Source: Adiantum capillus-veneris
Taxonomy: Eukaryota > Streptophyta > Polypodiopsida > Polypodiales > Pteridaceae
Length of the DNA: 64,000 nt
Assembly: GCA_014529385.2 (NCBI GenBank)
Contig: CM043967.1
Span: forward strand, 6,651,001 to 6,715,000
Direction: 5' to 3'
Made by a program: the position numbers and the translations under genes. The notes beneath the pieces are model-generated. The model did not search any database. It was not told where the DNA came from and saw only the letters and a program-made list of their open reading frames with translations. Positions 32,739-45,295 of this stretch are shown piece after piece. The stretch's first letter is position 1, and each line of letters starts with the position of its first letter.

Positions 32739-34782
32739 CTCCAGGTTGAGCTAGAATACTTCCAATGGCATATGCTGAAGCATCAATGTGAACATGGAAT
32801 ATCTTTTCCCAATCTGGTGCCTTCAGTACAGGTGTTGATATAAGGTTTTCCTTCAGCTTTTGGAATGAAGTTTCACACTCTTCAGTCCAATCAAAATCGA
32901 CTAGCAGACGATACAGAGGTTGTGCGATAACCGCATACATGTATATGAATCTTCGATAATATCCGCAGTGTCCCATGAAGGATTGCACTTGTTTTGCACT
33001 AGTAGGCCTTGGTAGGTCTACAATGACTTTGACTTTGTCTAGGTCTGTGGTTATGCCATTTCTTGAGACAATGTGTCCTAAGATGCGGCCTTGCTTAACC
33101 ATGAATACACACTTTTCCGGGTTAAGATAGATTCGATATGTCCTGCATTTTTCAAAGACCTTTTGCAAATGGTCAATATGCTCCTCTCGTAGAAGAGAGT
33201 GTACACAAAGATCATCCATGTAAATTTCTAAGAATATTCTTAGGTATTCCTTGAATGCGTGCGTCATTAACCTTTGGAAAGTGGCTGGGACATTAGTTAA
33301 GCCAAACGGCATAACTCGATACGCATAAATTCCCCATTTTGTGGCAAATGTTGTTTTGTGTTGATCCTCCCTTGCTATTGCCAGTTGGTTGTATCCTAAA
33401 AACCCATCCAGAAAGGAATAAGCCCGTTTCCCGGCCGCCCGCTCAAGTACATGTTCTGTGATTGGCAAGGGATAATTATCCCTTATGGTGGCTGCATTTA
33501 CCTTTTTGAGGTTTACACACACTCGCAGTTTTCCATTCTTTTTGGGAACTACCACAATGGGTGAAACCCAATCTATATGTTCGATTTCATAAATGAATTC
33601 AACTTCCATCAGCTTGTCAATCTCCTCTTTGATTCGTTTAGCAAATGTGTCATTATATGTATAAGGACATTGTTTGCTAGGTTTTGCATCTGATTTCAAA
33701 GGAATTGTATGTTGGCATATCGATGGATCAACTCCTTTGAGGTCTTTATAGGACCAAGCAAATACATCTTTATACTTCTTGAGAAGTTGTTTTAGCCGTT
33801 CTTCCTCTTCAGGCTCTAAATCGTTGGCTATATAGACCGGTTGAGGCTTTTCACTTGGTTCTACGAGGTCTATCTTTTTTGCATTTTCAGGCCCATCGTA
33901 AGATTCTTGGTTGGTTCTTTCCCTAACTGGTGGTGTCATGATGATTTTTCTATCCTGGATAGTAAATTTCCGATAGTGTGATGGTACATTCATGTTTTCC
34001 TTTTCTGACTCCCCTTTACCATCACTATCTTCTTCGGTAGTCCATATCTCACATAAGGACCGTTTCAGTTCTTGGTATTTTTGTTTACGCTCCAATTTGG
34101 TCCACTCTTGGTCTTTTGTTGTTTCTTTTTTTGATTTTTGAGATTTTTGCGATTTTGTTTCTATTTTAGCTTTTCGTACCTCTTTTATTTCCTCTAGAGT
34201 TCTTTCTTTTCGATCTTTTGAGAATCTTCCTGATATTTGATCTTTCACACAATCCTCTACTTTCACAAGCATGAAATAGTGGGTTTTACCTTTTATCCTG
34301 GGCATCAGGTTCTCTCTCGCTTTGTTTCCTGCTCGTTTCCTCCTATAGCGTTCTTGGCGTTGGTTAGCAAAATCATAAAACTTGATATTCTCGGTTTCAT
34401 TTCCACGCTCACTTGAGGTGTCTGAACACTCATTATCTGCTTCATCATTTACTTCCAGATGTTTAGAGGAGTTATAAAACTCTTCTTGTTCTAGTGGTTC
34501 TACCTTCTCTTTTTCTCCTGGTACAATGCTTACCATGTAATAGGGTAACACATCATAGCCATCCTTATCACAAAATTTTGTTGTAAGACTGTCTGTAATG
34601 GTACAGACATCGAATGTTGCTAGTATGTGTTCCCATTCTAGAGGTTCCAAGGTATCTTCAGGGAAAGGTTCCGGAATATACTCTTGTCTTCTATCGCTCT
34701 TTCTAAGATGCATTCCTCTCTTCTTAAGCTTCCACAATGTGAAGCTCCGCACATCCATAGCTCTTTCGGTTGCCCTAACCAT
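32690..34782 (-). pseudogene. pol (RT): element F linker and reverse transcriptase
   Basis: The 743-codon frame starts in a long Lys/Glu-rich linker, then RT: PEEEERLKQLLKKYKDVFAW, HTIPLKSDAKPSKQCPYTYN, WVSPIVVVPKKNGKLRVCVN, MPFGLTNVPATFQRLM, and YMDD at 33211-33222 (residues 521-524). After that come PEKCVFMVKQGRILGHIVSR and FMGHCGYYRRFI. All catalytic residues are intact. RT sequence proper runs from about residue 335 to 720; after about 32690 the frame is out of phase with RNase H. As in the family, it would copy element RNA into cDNA in the particle. It is joined to the protease frame by a shift near 34780. Confidence 0.9.
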
Positions 34783-36062
34783 GCTGGAAATTCTGATCCT
34801 GCTACTGTAGATGAATCAAAATCTTCCACAAGTGTTTGGTTCACATCTTTGTAACTATGGTCTTTCAGGTGTATTTTAGTTGTTGTCTCGCCATGTCTGA
34901 GGTATATGTGGTCATAACCCCAATCTTGGACCATCTTCAATTGTCGCATGAATGGTCGTCCCAAGATGATCTCATAATTGTTCTTTTTGTCGAAATCGAC
35001 TATTGCAAATGTATGCTCATACTCGATTCCACACGAAGTGACAATCACTTTTTCTAAGAGTCCTAGAGGCTTCTCCATGAACCCATCTGCCAATTGCAGT
35101 TTCATTCTGGTAGCCCTCAAAGCTGGTTTTTCCCATTTTTTCCAGATTTCCTTGGTGGCGATAGCAACTCCCACTCCACTGTCAAGAATAGCTTTGGAAA
35201 CTACTCCTTGGAATTCTAATGGTAGCATGGTGTTTCCATCTTCCCCTTCGCAATACTCTCCAACCTTGTTCAATGGTACTGGCCTAGTGTTTAGTTGAGG
35301 CATGTCCAACTCTCTGATCCCTTCCTGTAGCTTCAAGGTGGGGTCTTTTACTCCAAATTTTTCTAGGCATTTACCTACTCTGGTCCACATGTTTGGTCGT
35401 AACCTTAGGAGTTCTGCCAATGTGATTGTGCATGCCACTGGAGTGGACAACAACTCAATCAATCCTTGTGAATCCATCACTTTGTTAGAAGAAAGTCTTT
35501 GAGATGGGATTGCTCTCACTTTCGATTTAACTTCATACTCTCCTAGGTAAGAGAGTAAAGTTTTCAGCGAGTCTGGTTGGCTGTGCCCCGAACTAATTGA
35601 TCCTTGGTCTCCCCCTTGTGAATGTATCTCAAAGTTCATTTGTGACCTTGCCTCAAATTCTTCAATAGGAGGTAAGATCACATTCTTTTCTTTTCTCGTG
35701 CCATTCATGTGGTTACTCATCCTATTAGGCTCGTTGGCCTCACGGATTTGCTTCCACAGATCGTCTAGACCGTTACAGTCCTTACCCATTTCTACCAATA
35801 TTTTAGGTTGGAACCCGTCACTTGTCCCATCTGTGGTATTTGGCACTATGATAGGCTCTCCTCTGGACTCATAGGCATTAGTGAGTCTTTTCTTTGTTTC
35901 CACATGTTTTTCTAAAGATGGTTGGATAGGGGTTGGAGCTGGTGCCTCATGCCAATTTGCATGTTTACCCAGCGGGTCTTTCATCAATGATTGAGCTGTC
36001 TCGATCATATTTTTACACATTTCCAGCCTTTGTTTTTCTATCTCTGCATATGGATAAGTCAT
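34638..36062 (-). pseudogene. pol (PR): element F canonical aspartic protease with long N-terminal linker
   Basis: This 474-codon open frame has a linker of about 280 residues and then the retropepsin: AILDSGVGVAIATKEIWKKW (catalytic Asp at residue 294, near 35183) and YEIILGRPFMRQLKMVQDWG (I-L-G-R at residues 366-369). The position between gag and RT is the normal one for Ty3/gypsy and contrasts with the second protease after integrase. The last 70 residues are out of phase. An 89-codon frame just upstream (36059-36328), Lys/Glu-rich with a heptad look (EELKHTKDRLERLEDL), belongs to the same gag-PR linker. The intact length suggests that this part decayed late. Confidence 0.87.
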
Positions 36063-36539
36063 CCATCTTTGCTCCTGGGTTTGGTTCTTTTTGAGTCTAG
36101 CTTCATAAGCTTTAGAAGCGCATCCAACTGCTCATTTACCTTGTCTGCCAGTACAAATCCTCTTGATCCCGCACTTTTGGGTTCTGCTATTTCCTTGGGT
36201 GCTATGGTTGCTGTGGTGTGTGAGCTTAAGCTAGCTAGATCCTCTAACCGCTCCAATCTATCCTTTGTATGTTTCAACTCCTCGGATAGAGCTGTTTGCT
36301 CTCGTTCCTTCCTGGCTTTCCTACGCACCTTTCTAGCTTTCCAAGTGCTTCTCTAATTTTTCGTTTCTGAGCTTTGGGCATCGGTTTTTGGTTCTTCAAC
36401 TATGGGTTCGTTCTTCCTTCTTTGAGCTTGGGCTCGTCTTACCGCCTGGATGGGTATGATTGTTTCATTTTCCAGTCCTCCACTGGAAGGTACTGTTTCT
36501 AACATGTTCAAAGGTGGTTTTTGCTCCTTTGCTCGGGTT

Positions 36540-38940
36540 TTTAGGGCAATCGGGAATCAAATGAGTAATTCCACATTCGGGGCAATACGCATTGACTCTA
36601 ATGACTCTCATCATGAGGACAGTCTCTCAGCGAATGGTCTCCACCACACTTGTAGCAGGGTCCCTTGGGTTGTTGAGGTGCTCCTTGAGCTCCTCTTTGT
36701 TGTTAAGCATGTCTCTGTCCGCCCATGCCTCCATTGGCTATGAACAACAATGTTCGTTCATCTAAGCTATATCTTCCTTCTCCTGCTGCCTATGTAGCAA
36801 TTGGTGGTCCTGTATTTCCTATCATACTCCATGGTTCTGGTGTCGAGGGTTCTTCCGGTGGATAATAGACAGGGTTTGCCACATATCCATTGGGATCTTC
36901 ATAATATGCATGCATAGGCACCAAAGCCTTATCCTCTGATTCAGTTACTGTTGGTGTGTATCTTATACCAACTGGTCGTAATCCTGGTAGGGGTGGTTGT
37001 TGCCCCAACACCGGTTGTGGTCTTTCTACACCTACAGGTCCTGGTAGGTTGCCTGCTTGATATCTAGGCATCGGTGGAACTTGAGGAGAAGCTACCAGAG
37101 CTTGGGGAGCGTAAGGTCTCTCTCTCACATATCCCTTGTTATAATAACATTCCTCGGTCCCATGGTTTGTCCATTTTTGTTCAATAGCACACCACTTGGG
37201 CTGTTTAGCCTGGGGTTTGGCGTACAAGTTGATCTTGTTCAGCACTTCATCTACAAGCTGCTCCTGGTTTACAACTACTTCTCCTTTCGGTGCTGTCTTA
37301 GAAGACTTGCTTCCACTTTGTTGTGAAGACGAATCGTCATCAAGGTCCTTGAACTCCCCCTCTTTGTAGACGGCACAATTTTCCACAAGGTAAAGAGCCT
37401 CCTTGGTCAAATCATTCAACGCCGTGCTCCTCTTCATATGTAAGTCTTTCTAGAGATCCACATTCCTTAGTCCTTGGATAAATATCAGCATAAGTCTGGA
37501 CTGAGTTGGGAGTTCTTCCACAGGGCAGAACTTAACATATCTTTTTAGTCTTAGGGCTTCCTTTTGTACATATTCTCCATCTTTCTGTTTGAATTTATGG
37601 ATCTGTGAGACGGTATTATGAGCTATTCCCCTTTGTGAGAATTCCTCGATAAACTCGTCAAACACTTCCTCCATGGACTCAAAGTCTCTACGCTCTACAG
37701 AGTCAAACCAAGTGGCAGCATCATCCTCTAGGGTTAGTCCAAACCCTGCAAATTGGGTAGGAAAATCTAACACCTCTTCGGCTCTAATTACATGCACAAA
37801 GGCTGGTACATGATCTCTTGGGTCTCTACTTCCTGTGTATTTCTTGTTTACCCATTTTTTCACTGGAGAAGGTTTAATTCTCCGATGGTCTACAAACCTC
37901 ATCATTGGATCTCCACGTCCTAATCGATATACCTCCTCAGGTCTTCTGTAATGGGTTGGTTTCTCTCCCAATGGTGATCCTAAGCCATAATTTCTAACGG
38001 TTCTCGCTGGAGGTGGTTCTTCTCTTCGAAATTGTTGTATGGGTGGTCCTCCAGGCTCTGTTGACCCTTGAGTCTTTGGCTTACTCTCTCCCTGATACCT
38101 TGAATAGAGTGGTGGTTCTTGCAAATCCCTTAGCCCTCGTGCGGCTTGATAACCATCTCGGTTTCGGCCTTGTTCCGTTGTTGCACTCTGTCGAAGCCAT
38201 GCCTCCAATGATGGCTGGTTTGTCGGTTGGTCTTGGTTTTTGAATGCTTGCGGTCGGGTGGAATGTGAGGTAGCATCATACTCATCTGAAAAAGGATTCG
38301 TTGACTTGCTTGGGGTGTAGGTGGCTCTTGGAACTTCCTCAGGGACATAAACTAATGCTCCTGGACCTCTTGCCCTTTCTACCTCCTCTGGGAGAATACA
38401 TTGGTATTCTCGCCCGTATCTATCAACAAAAACTATACCCTTCCCTGTATCAGTTTCATAAGAGAATAAGTAAAGAACCTTGTCTTTGCTTAATTCGTTT
38501 ACGTATGGTTCTTTGCTGCGAAAGTAAGAGACTATACCCTCACTCTCATGCTTGTAGATTCCCAAGCTCTCGTTATAAGTTGGAACCCTGGTTGTTTTCT
38601 TATCATACATAAAAATAGCTCCGGGACGATCAATGTTTGGTGGTGGTTCTTGAGCTTCTGAAACCATTTTCCCTTTCGCCACGTTATCTCCATATGTGTT
38701 GTAATCTTCAGGGTTACTAACTATTAGATAGTGGTTCCCCTTTTCGTCTCGAAATCTATCTCCATCATCATATACTCGGATTATCTCCAATCTCTGAGCT
38801 AGTCTCTCCTCGATACAAATGCACTTGCGTCCTCGATAGCCAAAATAGACTAGGGCTCCCCTTGAGTTTGTTCCCTCTAAGAAGATCACAGTGAGCTTGG
38901 AATCATTCAAAGGATTTTGGGAGGTGCTTCCTCCTTGCAT
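36540..38940 (-). pseudogene. gag: element F gag with long N-terminal extension and two zinc knuckles
   Basis: The frame opens at MQGGSTSQNPLNDSK (38940). About 380 residues without a family match precede the capsid core (GLTLEDDAATWFDSVERRDF, FDEFIEEFSQRGIAHNTVSQ, about residues 410-490). After in-frame stops at 37450, 36790 and about 36700 come two knuckles: CYKCGGDHSLRDC (36618-36657) and, one frame over, CPECGITHLIPDC (36543-36583). Both are CX2CX3HX4C, one residue shorter than the usual CX2CX4HX4C. A Pro/Tyr-rich segment separates core and knuckles. The Met lies only 14 bases from the duplication junction, so the true start may have been further upstream. Confidence 0.82.
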
Positions 38941-38959
38941 AGGTCCATCATAGGCTAAC

Positions 38960-39890
38960 TAGTAGTCGTGGACTTCCTTGCTGTCCTTTATGCGTGCTGC
39001 TCAAGACCCTATTGTTGGTATTTGACGCAAATTTCTTTATCTTTAGTTGACATAAATTGCATGGTGACTTTATTTGTTTGCTCAACCACGGAGTAACTGA
39101 CAAAATTTTCCCATAGATTGGTGATGACAAGGCCAAACATTTTAGAGCGACAAGTGAAGAACCCTGAGTAGAATGCTTCTTTGAATGTATGCATGTAGTA
39201 TGATGGTAGAAACATCACCCTAGCATACCATGAAGCACTTCTTTGGAGTATGGCCTGAAAAATCGTAGCATAGGCCCTTGGTACCTTCGGCATCTGTTTG
39301 TTCTACATGGTGAAAAGTTTGCAAACAAGTTAAAAGTATTTTTGTAATCGTTACCAGCATGATGCATGCCAAATTTGACATGCTACAAAACAACTGAATT
39401 GTTGAGAATAGTGTGTCCACCATTTAGGTCTCTACTTGAAGGAGGTGGAAACCTTGGGTAGTATAGCCAAGCTGGCTGCTTCTACTGGAGGAGAAAGTGT
39501 TGCTGGCAAGTTTGGACCCTTGGCATTGGAAACTGCACAGGATCTTGCTTGATAGGATTTGGCACATTTGTATACAAGATCAAATACCTAGGATGTCGGT
39601 TCAGCCAGATCTCCCACCATTTAGGATGTGCCAGTGTGTAGACACTTGGAGATCCTATGTATCCACTCTTTGATCTTGAGTACTTTGAATTTGATGAGAG
39701 GAAAGGGTAGAGCTTGATGATGCCATGCCTCATTTATATTTGGTGGTGTGAGGAGGTTGACATTGAAAGAATGTAGTATTCATTCCTCCCACTACATGGC
39801 TTCCTTCCAGATGGTTTTTTGTCTCTTCTTCCACCTGCTTTTTCAACGTTTCTTCCTCCTTAGCAGTTAAGCTTTACGGTTGAGCGGAGA
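38960..39890 (-). pseudogene. element C ORF3-like tail, copy Y
   Basis: This is the counterpart of 16124-17050, with the same frames (VMFLPSYYMHTFKEAFYSGF, HPRYLILYTNVPNPIKQDPV, VDTLFSTIQLFCSMSNLACI). The LTR and polypurine tract of C are not included in this copy. Same level of decay. Confidence 0.7.
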
Positions 39891-40399
39891 GTCCAACTTT
39901 GTTAGGAAGACTTTGATGCTTACTTTAGTTACAAGAATGCAATGATTTACATCAAAATGGGAGACACATCTAGATTAGGAAGACTTTGATGATTACTTTA
40001 GTTACAAGAATGCAATGATTTACAACAAAATGGGAGTATGACTAACCGTTCACTCACACACATGAGTGGTATGACTCACACGCCACCAAAGAGATGTTTT
40101 GGAAAAATATCATGAAGGATTACTGGTATAACCAACCATACATACTTCTAGAGTGGGATCACTATGATCCAATAGTCAAAGGATGTCACAATGGTTATTA
40201 TAAAGTACATTATGTTAGGCCATTAGAACTTATTGAAGACTTTTGAGACACATTGTAAATTTTTGAACCACGAACAATATCCATTTGTTATTCTTTCTTC
40301 CAGTCTCTTATCTTATTCTTAATTGTCAACCCTATTTTTACTAAGAGGGACTTAAAGCGGAATAGGATATCTTGTACTCAGATCAATCTTGGTTGATAT

Positions 40400-41965
40400 G
40401 GGGCAATAAGTTACCATGCCTCCAAGAGGAAATTTGTCCATTGCAAACATCAATGTACTAATTTCACCTCAAGAAATAATCATTGATAGAGACATCAATG
40501 CTATACTCTACAAGTCTCAACCTATGAACTTTAGGGCAAAGAAGGCAAAGATGTAGGTATATTGGATTGAATTATGGACGGTTATTTTGACTTAGCTCAT
40601 TTATCTACAGGGAATAAGGCTATTATTGCTAAGTTCAAACTGAAAAAGATGGCCAAGCATTAGTGGAGAGGCCATTGTACTAAGAAAAATGTCACCATTA
40701 ATTCAACAACTTGGGATTATTTGAAGACTCAACTTAACGCATTCAAGAATGACTCAAAAGGTCAAGGTGACATGATTTGTGTTAGGATTACACAATTCTA
40801 TGAAGACTAGACTTTAGAGTCTTTAACTTACAAACTTTGCAAATGTCCTTGATGCGGGTATACCCATTGAGCTTGAGTTAATATCAAATAGTGGAAAGCA
40901 AAAACTAGAGTTTCTCTTGTTTGTGAAATCAAAAGACCTCGTCCCGAGGATGAACAAAGTCTAAAAATTCACAGCAAATAAAGAAGAACTTATTGCATAT
41001 GAAGGTCATGAGAGATTATCTATGTTATTTTTTCATTGATCGTGACCATCAATCTAGAGATTTCCTATTCAATAACTCAAGCTTTACAAGATTGGTAGAC
41101 AATCATGAACCAAAAATATAAATCCAAACCAGAATTTTATAAATTTTAGAGATTTTAGACCTAGACTGCATACAACTCAACAAAACTTCACTTAGCATAT
41201 GTTCAACCAGAATCAGATATCTCCTCAAAATAAAGGGATCTTTAGACCAGGAAACCCACCTTTTGTGCAAAATCGACCACCCAACAATAATAACAATAAC
41301 AACAATAACAATGGAATAAACTTCAAAACATCAACCTCGTCTAGGAGGAGGAGGAAATCAATGACATCAAGGAAGAGCCTGGTCCAACAAAGCTCAAGGT
41401 GCTAGAGGCAAAATAAAATCAAGAAAATGCATATGTTCATGTTGCTATCAAACATCAAGGAGTGAATGAATAATTTTCAATAACTTAAACCCCAGTAGAG
41501 TATTAAGGTGACCATTTTACCTTATTAAGTGATTTTGGGAGTACACATTCTTTCATCTCTCCAAGATGCATTAGAATCCTCATTTTGCTTGAATGTCCTT
41601 GTATAGATCTCACAATGGAATTAGCTACAAGTAGGTAGGTTGAGTATTCTACTTCAATGGGTAACTTGAATTTTTTTTGGATGGTCACAACACTTCAACT
41701 AACTTTAGAGTCTTACCCATAGGAGTCTTTGATGGAATCCTAGGAATGGCTTTAGGAAAATGATGCAGATCATGTAAAAATCAAAAGTAAATATGCGATA
41801 CCAAGTACTTGATTGATTACATGGAGCTTCTACTATCACAAAAATTGAGCTTAAGTCTGGGTATTATCAAATCCAGATCAAAGAGGAGGATATACCAAAG
41901 ACTAGATTCAATACTCAATTTAGATATTATGAATCTATAGTCATGCCTTTTTTGAATGAGATGAA
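40400..41965 (+). pseudogene. gag-pol: element D gag, PR and part of RT, copy Y
   Basis: Gag repeats the copy X sequence (WDYLKTQLNAFKNDSKGQG, Asn-rich stretch at 41281-41320). Copy Y additionally keeps the protease end (FRVLPIGVFDGILGMA, near 41700-41760) and an RT piece readable across shifts as KIELKSGYYQIQIKEEDIPK and FNTQFRYYESIVMPF (about 41845-41955). X lost these by deletion. All frames are broken. Confidence 0.72.
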
Positions 41966-42949
41966 TGTTTTTAATAGTTATTCCAGGTTGATAGTTAGAG
42001 TTATTTTAGTTTAGGCTAAAGAATTTAGATCCAACTTTAGTATAGTGAAAGTTAGAACTAGCACTAGAAATATATAAGACATAGAAAATGACACTTGGAA
42101 CTGGAACTGTATTATTCAAATTATATAAGAGTGCAACTAAAATTAGTACTAAATAAGCTTTGAGCTTAATGAAAGTACATAGTACATTAGTCAATGGCCC
42201 AAGATACAAGTATTGGGCTTTGGATTATAATTCAGGGTAAGTGGGAGAAAGAGTTAAAGAGCCAAAATGAAGTAGTGGGTCCTATTTATATCCTCTGACT
42301 GGCGTATGACTGATTGTGTACTGTCAGTTACCATGGTAACTATCTCTAGATTACTGCTTCTAGAAGCCTCCGGTGTAATCACCCGCCAATTTCTAAGGGA
42401 TGTTCCCACCTTCTAAATTTCTCCTTCCCTTTCTTGAATTTTGGTATAAATGCCAAAATTTCTAGTAGCGTTCTGGTTTTACCCAGTATCTATCCATCTA
42501 AATTTCTTCTTGTCAAGTGCCTTCTTTTTAGGAGGTTTGTGAAGCACTTTGAAAGGTTCATAAGCACTTGGGGCTGTGTTGTCCTTTGAACTAGCTTGAA
42601 TATGGCATCTTGCTCTAGCTGATATTACAATAGTGATTTAAAAGGGAAAGACACATCTTTGAGCAGATCATCTTTCTAGATTGCCAATAGAAGGTGTAGA
42701 CAATGATATCCCTCATGCATATATTTTCAATGCTAAAACGATATCCAAGTGCTTTCAGGAGATAGTCAACTTACTATTCTATGGAGGTGAGTTCGATAGG
42801 ATTGAGCAAGAATTTAAACACCAGATGGTTTGACAATCCAATAATTTTTAATTAATTGGTGGATGTTTGTATCATTTAGGTTCAGACAACATTTTACAAT
42901 TATGCATAAGTCCAGAAGAGTACGATTGCTATCTTTTAGAATCATATGT
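41966..42949. other. unassigned sequence between D RT and integrase
   Basis: At about 42400-42440 the minus strand reads AAGGGAAGGAGAAATTTAG, which looks like a polypurine tract next to an LTR-like GAAGGTGGGAAC. This may be a fragment of a further minus-strand element, with its LTR below 42410. No coding domain is certain. 42690-42949 again matches copy X. Confidence 0.35.
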
Positions 42950-43427
42950 TTAGGACTTAGCATTCCATTTCTTGCAAAAAAAAACATGTCAAAGCTTGAA
43001 ACAATCAGGAGTTTATTGGCCAAAGATGTGTGCTAATGTTCATGAGTATGTTACTAACTGTGCTACATCCAGATCTACATCAGAATATACAATATTGTTT
43101 CATGTGACTATGTTTCTTGAAAATACCTCTAGAGTATGTCAAAGGGCCATAGAAATAGAGGCTCGAGACTTCACATTGATTGAAAATTAGCTCTATAAGA
43201 GAGGAAAGGATAATCAACTGAGGATATGTACAATGGAGAGCATGTGTTTGCCAGTCTTAGATCAGGCACATGGAGGAATAATTGGAGACCACTTCTTAGG
43301 GGATAAGACATCAAAAATTGTCTTAGCCATGGGAATATGGTGGCCTACATTACATATGGACATTGAAGAATATGTTAAAATGTGTGATGCATGTCAGCGT
43401 ACCAAAGTGCCAATAAAGAGGGATGAG
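42950..43427 (+). pseudogene. pol (IN): element D integrase H2C2 finger, copy Y
   Basis: QSLKQSGVYWPKMCANVHEY, KGKDNQLRICTMES-like sequence, QAHGGIIGDHFLGDKTSKIV and MCDACQRTKVPIKRDE follow each other in one main frame with one stop after IEN. It is cut after KRDE by the element E LTR, exactly as in copy X. Confidence 0.8.
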
Positions 43428-43622
43428 TGTTATGGCATAAGCAGCACAGTGCGGTCCTGTGGAGTTCGGGACATTGCGGACTAGGATTCGTGCGGCTTTG
43501 GGACAGTTATTCATAGGATATCATAAGACAGGATGGGGGTCTGCACCGTTCCCAATCTGCGTTGGAGCAGCGGTTGTATATGGGGGGGCATACCTGTCTT
43601 TGGGAATGTCACTAATATTCAT
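43428..43622 (+). repeat. element E LTR, left part (copy Y)
   Basis: TGTTATGGCATAAGC starts after GATGAG of the D integrase. It ends with TTCAT at 43618-43622, the target duplication of L. It continues at 56606. Confidence 0.68.
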
Positions 43623-45295
43623 TGTTAGAAGCGGCTAACATAGGCTACACCAATTATGCACCAAGCTGTACATGTGCTATAGTGGACAATGTTTCCTTTT
43701 CATTGTATGGGGATTGGGCTCATGTAGGAGTTCCAAAGTTGTATGAGTCTAGGCTAGAGAGCTCAACTTTATCCCATAGTTAAAGGGTTTGAGACCCAAA
43801 GCTATAAAAGAGCCCTATGTTTAATGATTAGTCATTCTTGCGGGAGCTCTTCTCTTTGTAGAGTGGATGGTCATGAGGCTCATGGGCTTTCCATACCCAT
43901 GTAGCTCTTGATTTCTAATAATCAATTACTCTTTCTTTCTTATTAATCTTCTTTGCTTGATTATGTGGAGTGAGATTGTATTAGTGTGATGGTAGATCTC
44001 TAATCCCTTTTTTGAGTTAATCTATTATATCCACACCATTGGTCATGGTGTGTGAGAGCTGTGCCTTCCTTCTCTTCATCTCTCTCTACAAAGTGCGGTT
44101 AGTGTGTGTGCATACGGAGTCGTATTGAGGGGTTGTGCCAGAATGGACACACTAATACGGAGTAGGTATGTTAATTGCATGCTTTTGTAGTTGTGATTAA
44201 GAGTTGTGAATAAGAGTGATTGATGTGAGAGGTTAATTTCAACCGCATGATTGTGTGCAAGTGATTAGTGAGTAGGAATGTGAGTAGGAATGTGTTGTTG
44301 AATAGAGGAAGCCCCTTTCCATGGATTCTCTCTATGATGAGTAGAAGGATCCCTTGAATCCTCTATGTCCATACATCTTAGGCTCGTGCTTCCATGCCCT
44401 AGCCGGGTTTTTGGTCCACGATTTGACAATTTTGTGGGTTGCGATTAGGTCCTGCTACAACACATCCCTACATTTGGCAATGTTGTAGCACAACGTAATC
44501 ACAACCCACAAAATTGTCAAATCGTGGATCGGCAACCCGGCTAGGGCAAGGAAGCAGGAGCCTAAGATGTATAGACATAGAGGATTCAAGGGATCCTTCT
44601 ACTCATCATAGAGAGAAGCCATGGAAAGGGGCTTCCTCTATTCAACAACACATTCCTACTCACTAATCACTTGCACACAATCATGCGGTTGAAATTAACC
44701 TCTCACATCAATTACTCTTAATCACAACTACAAAAGCATGCAATTAACATACCTACTCCGCATTAGTGTGTCCATTCTGGCACAACCCCTCAATACGACT
44801 CCGTATGCACACACACTAACCGCACCTTGTAGAGAGAGATGAAGAGAAGGAAGGCACAGCCCTCACACACCATGGCCAATGGTGTGGATATAATAGATTA
44901 ACTCAAAAAAGGGATTAGAGATCTACCATCACACTAATACAATCTCACTCCACATAATCAAGCAAAGAAGATTAATAAGAAAGAAAGAGTAATTGATTAT
45001 TAGAAATCAAGAGCTACATGGGTATGGAAAGCCCATGAGCCTCATGACCATCCACTCTACAAAGAGAAGAGCTCCTGCAAGAATGACTAATCATTAAACA
45101 TAGGGCTCTTTTATAGCTTTGGGTCTCAAACCCTTCAACTATGGGATAAAGTTGAGCTCTCTAGCCTAGACTCATACAACTTTGGAACTCCTACATGAGC
45201 CCAATCCCCATACAATGAAAAGGAAATATTGTCCACTATAGCACATCTATAGTTTGGTGCGTAATTGGTGTAGCCTGTGTTAGCCGCTGCTAAGA
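43623..45295. repeat. 1.67 kb inverted repeat of two L LTRs
   Basis: The left arm 43623-44472 is an L LTR in plus orientation ending CATCCCTACA. It is followed by TTTGGC, the first bases after an L LTR (start of the primer site region), then AA. The right arm 44481-45295 is the same LTR inverted and lacks about 13 terminal bases. Arms are about 850 and 815 bp and look nearly identical. Confidence 0.9.

Larger units (their letters stand above)
22254..38953 (-). mobile_element. element F: Ty3/gypsy-type retrotransposon with second protease and ORF3
   Basis: F reads on the minus strand: gag (38940 down to about 36540), linker, PR, RT, RNase H, integrase, second protease, WxPK domain, palindrome spacer, ORF3, polypurine tract and 3' LTR (22254-23189). 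It is inserted in element L, whose sequence ends ATATG at 22253. F's leader and 5' LTR are not adjacent: 14 bases upstream of the gag Met the sequence switches to the duplicated segment (copy Y). A solo LTR of this element at 51268-52203, flanked by ATATG and ATATA, marks the other side of the original insertion. Excluding LTRs, the internal region exceeds 15.7 kb, large for a gypsy element. All long frames hold some stops, so it is not autonomous now. Confidence 0.85.
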
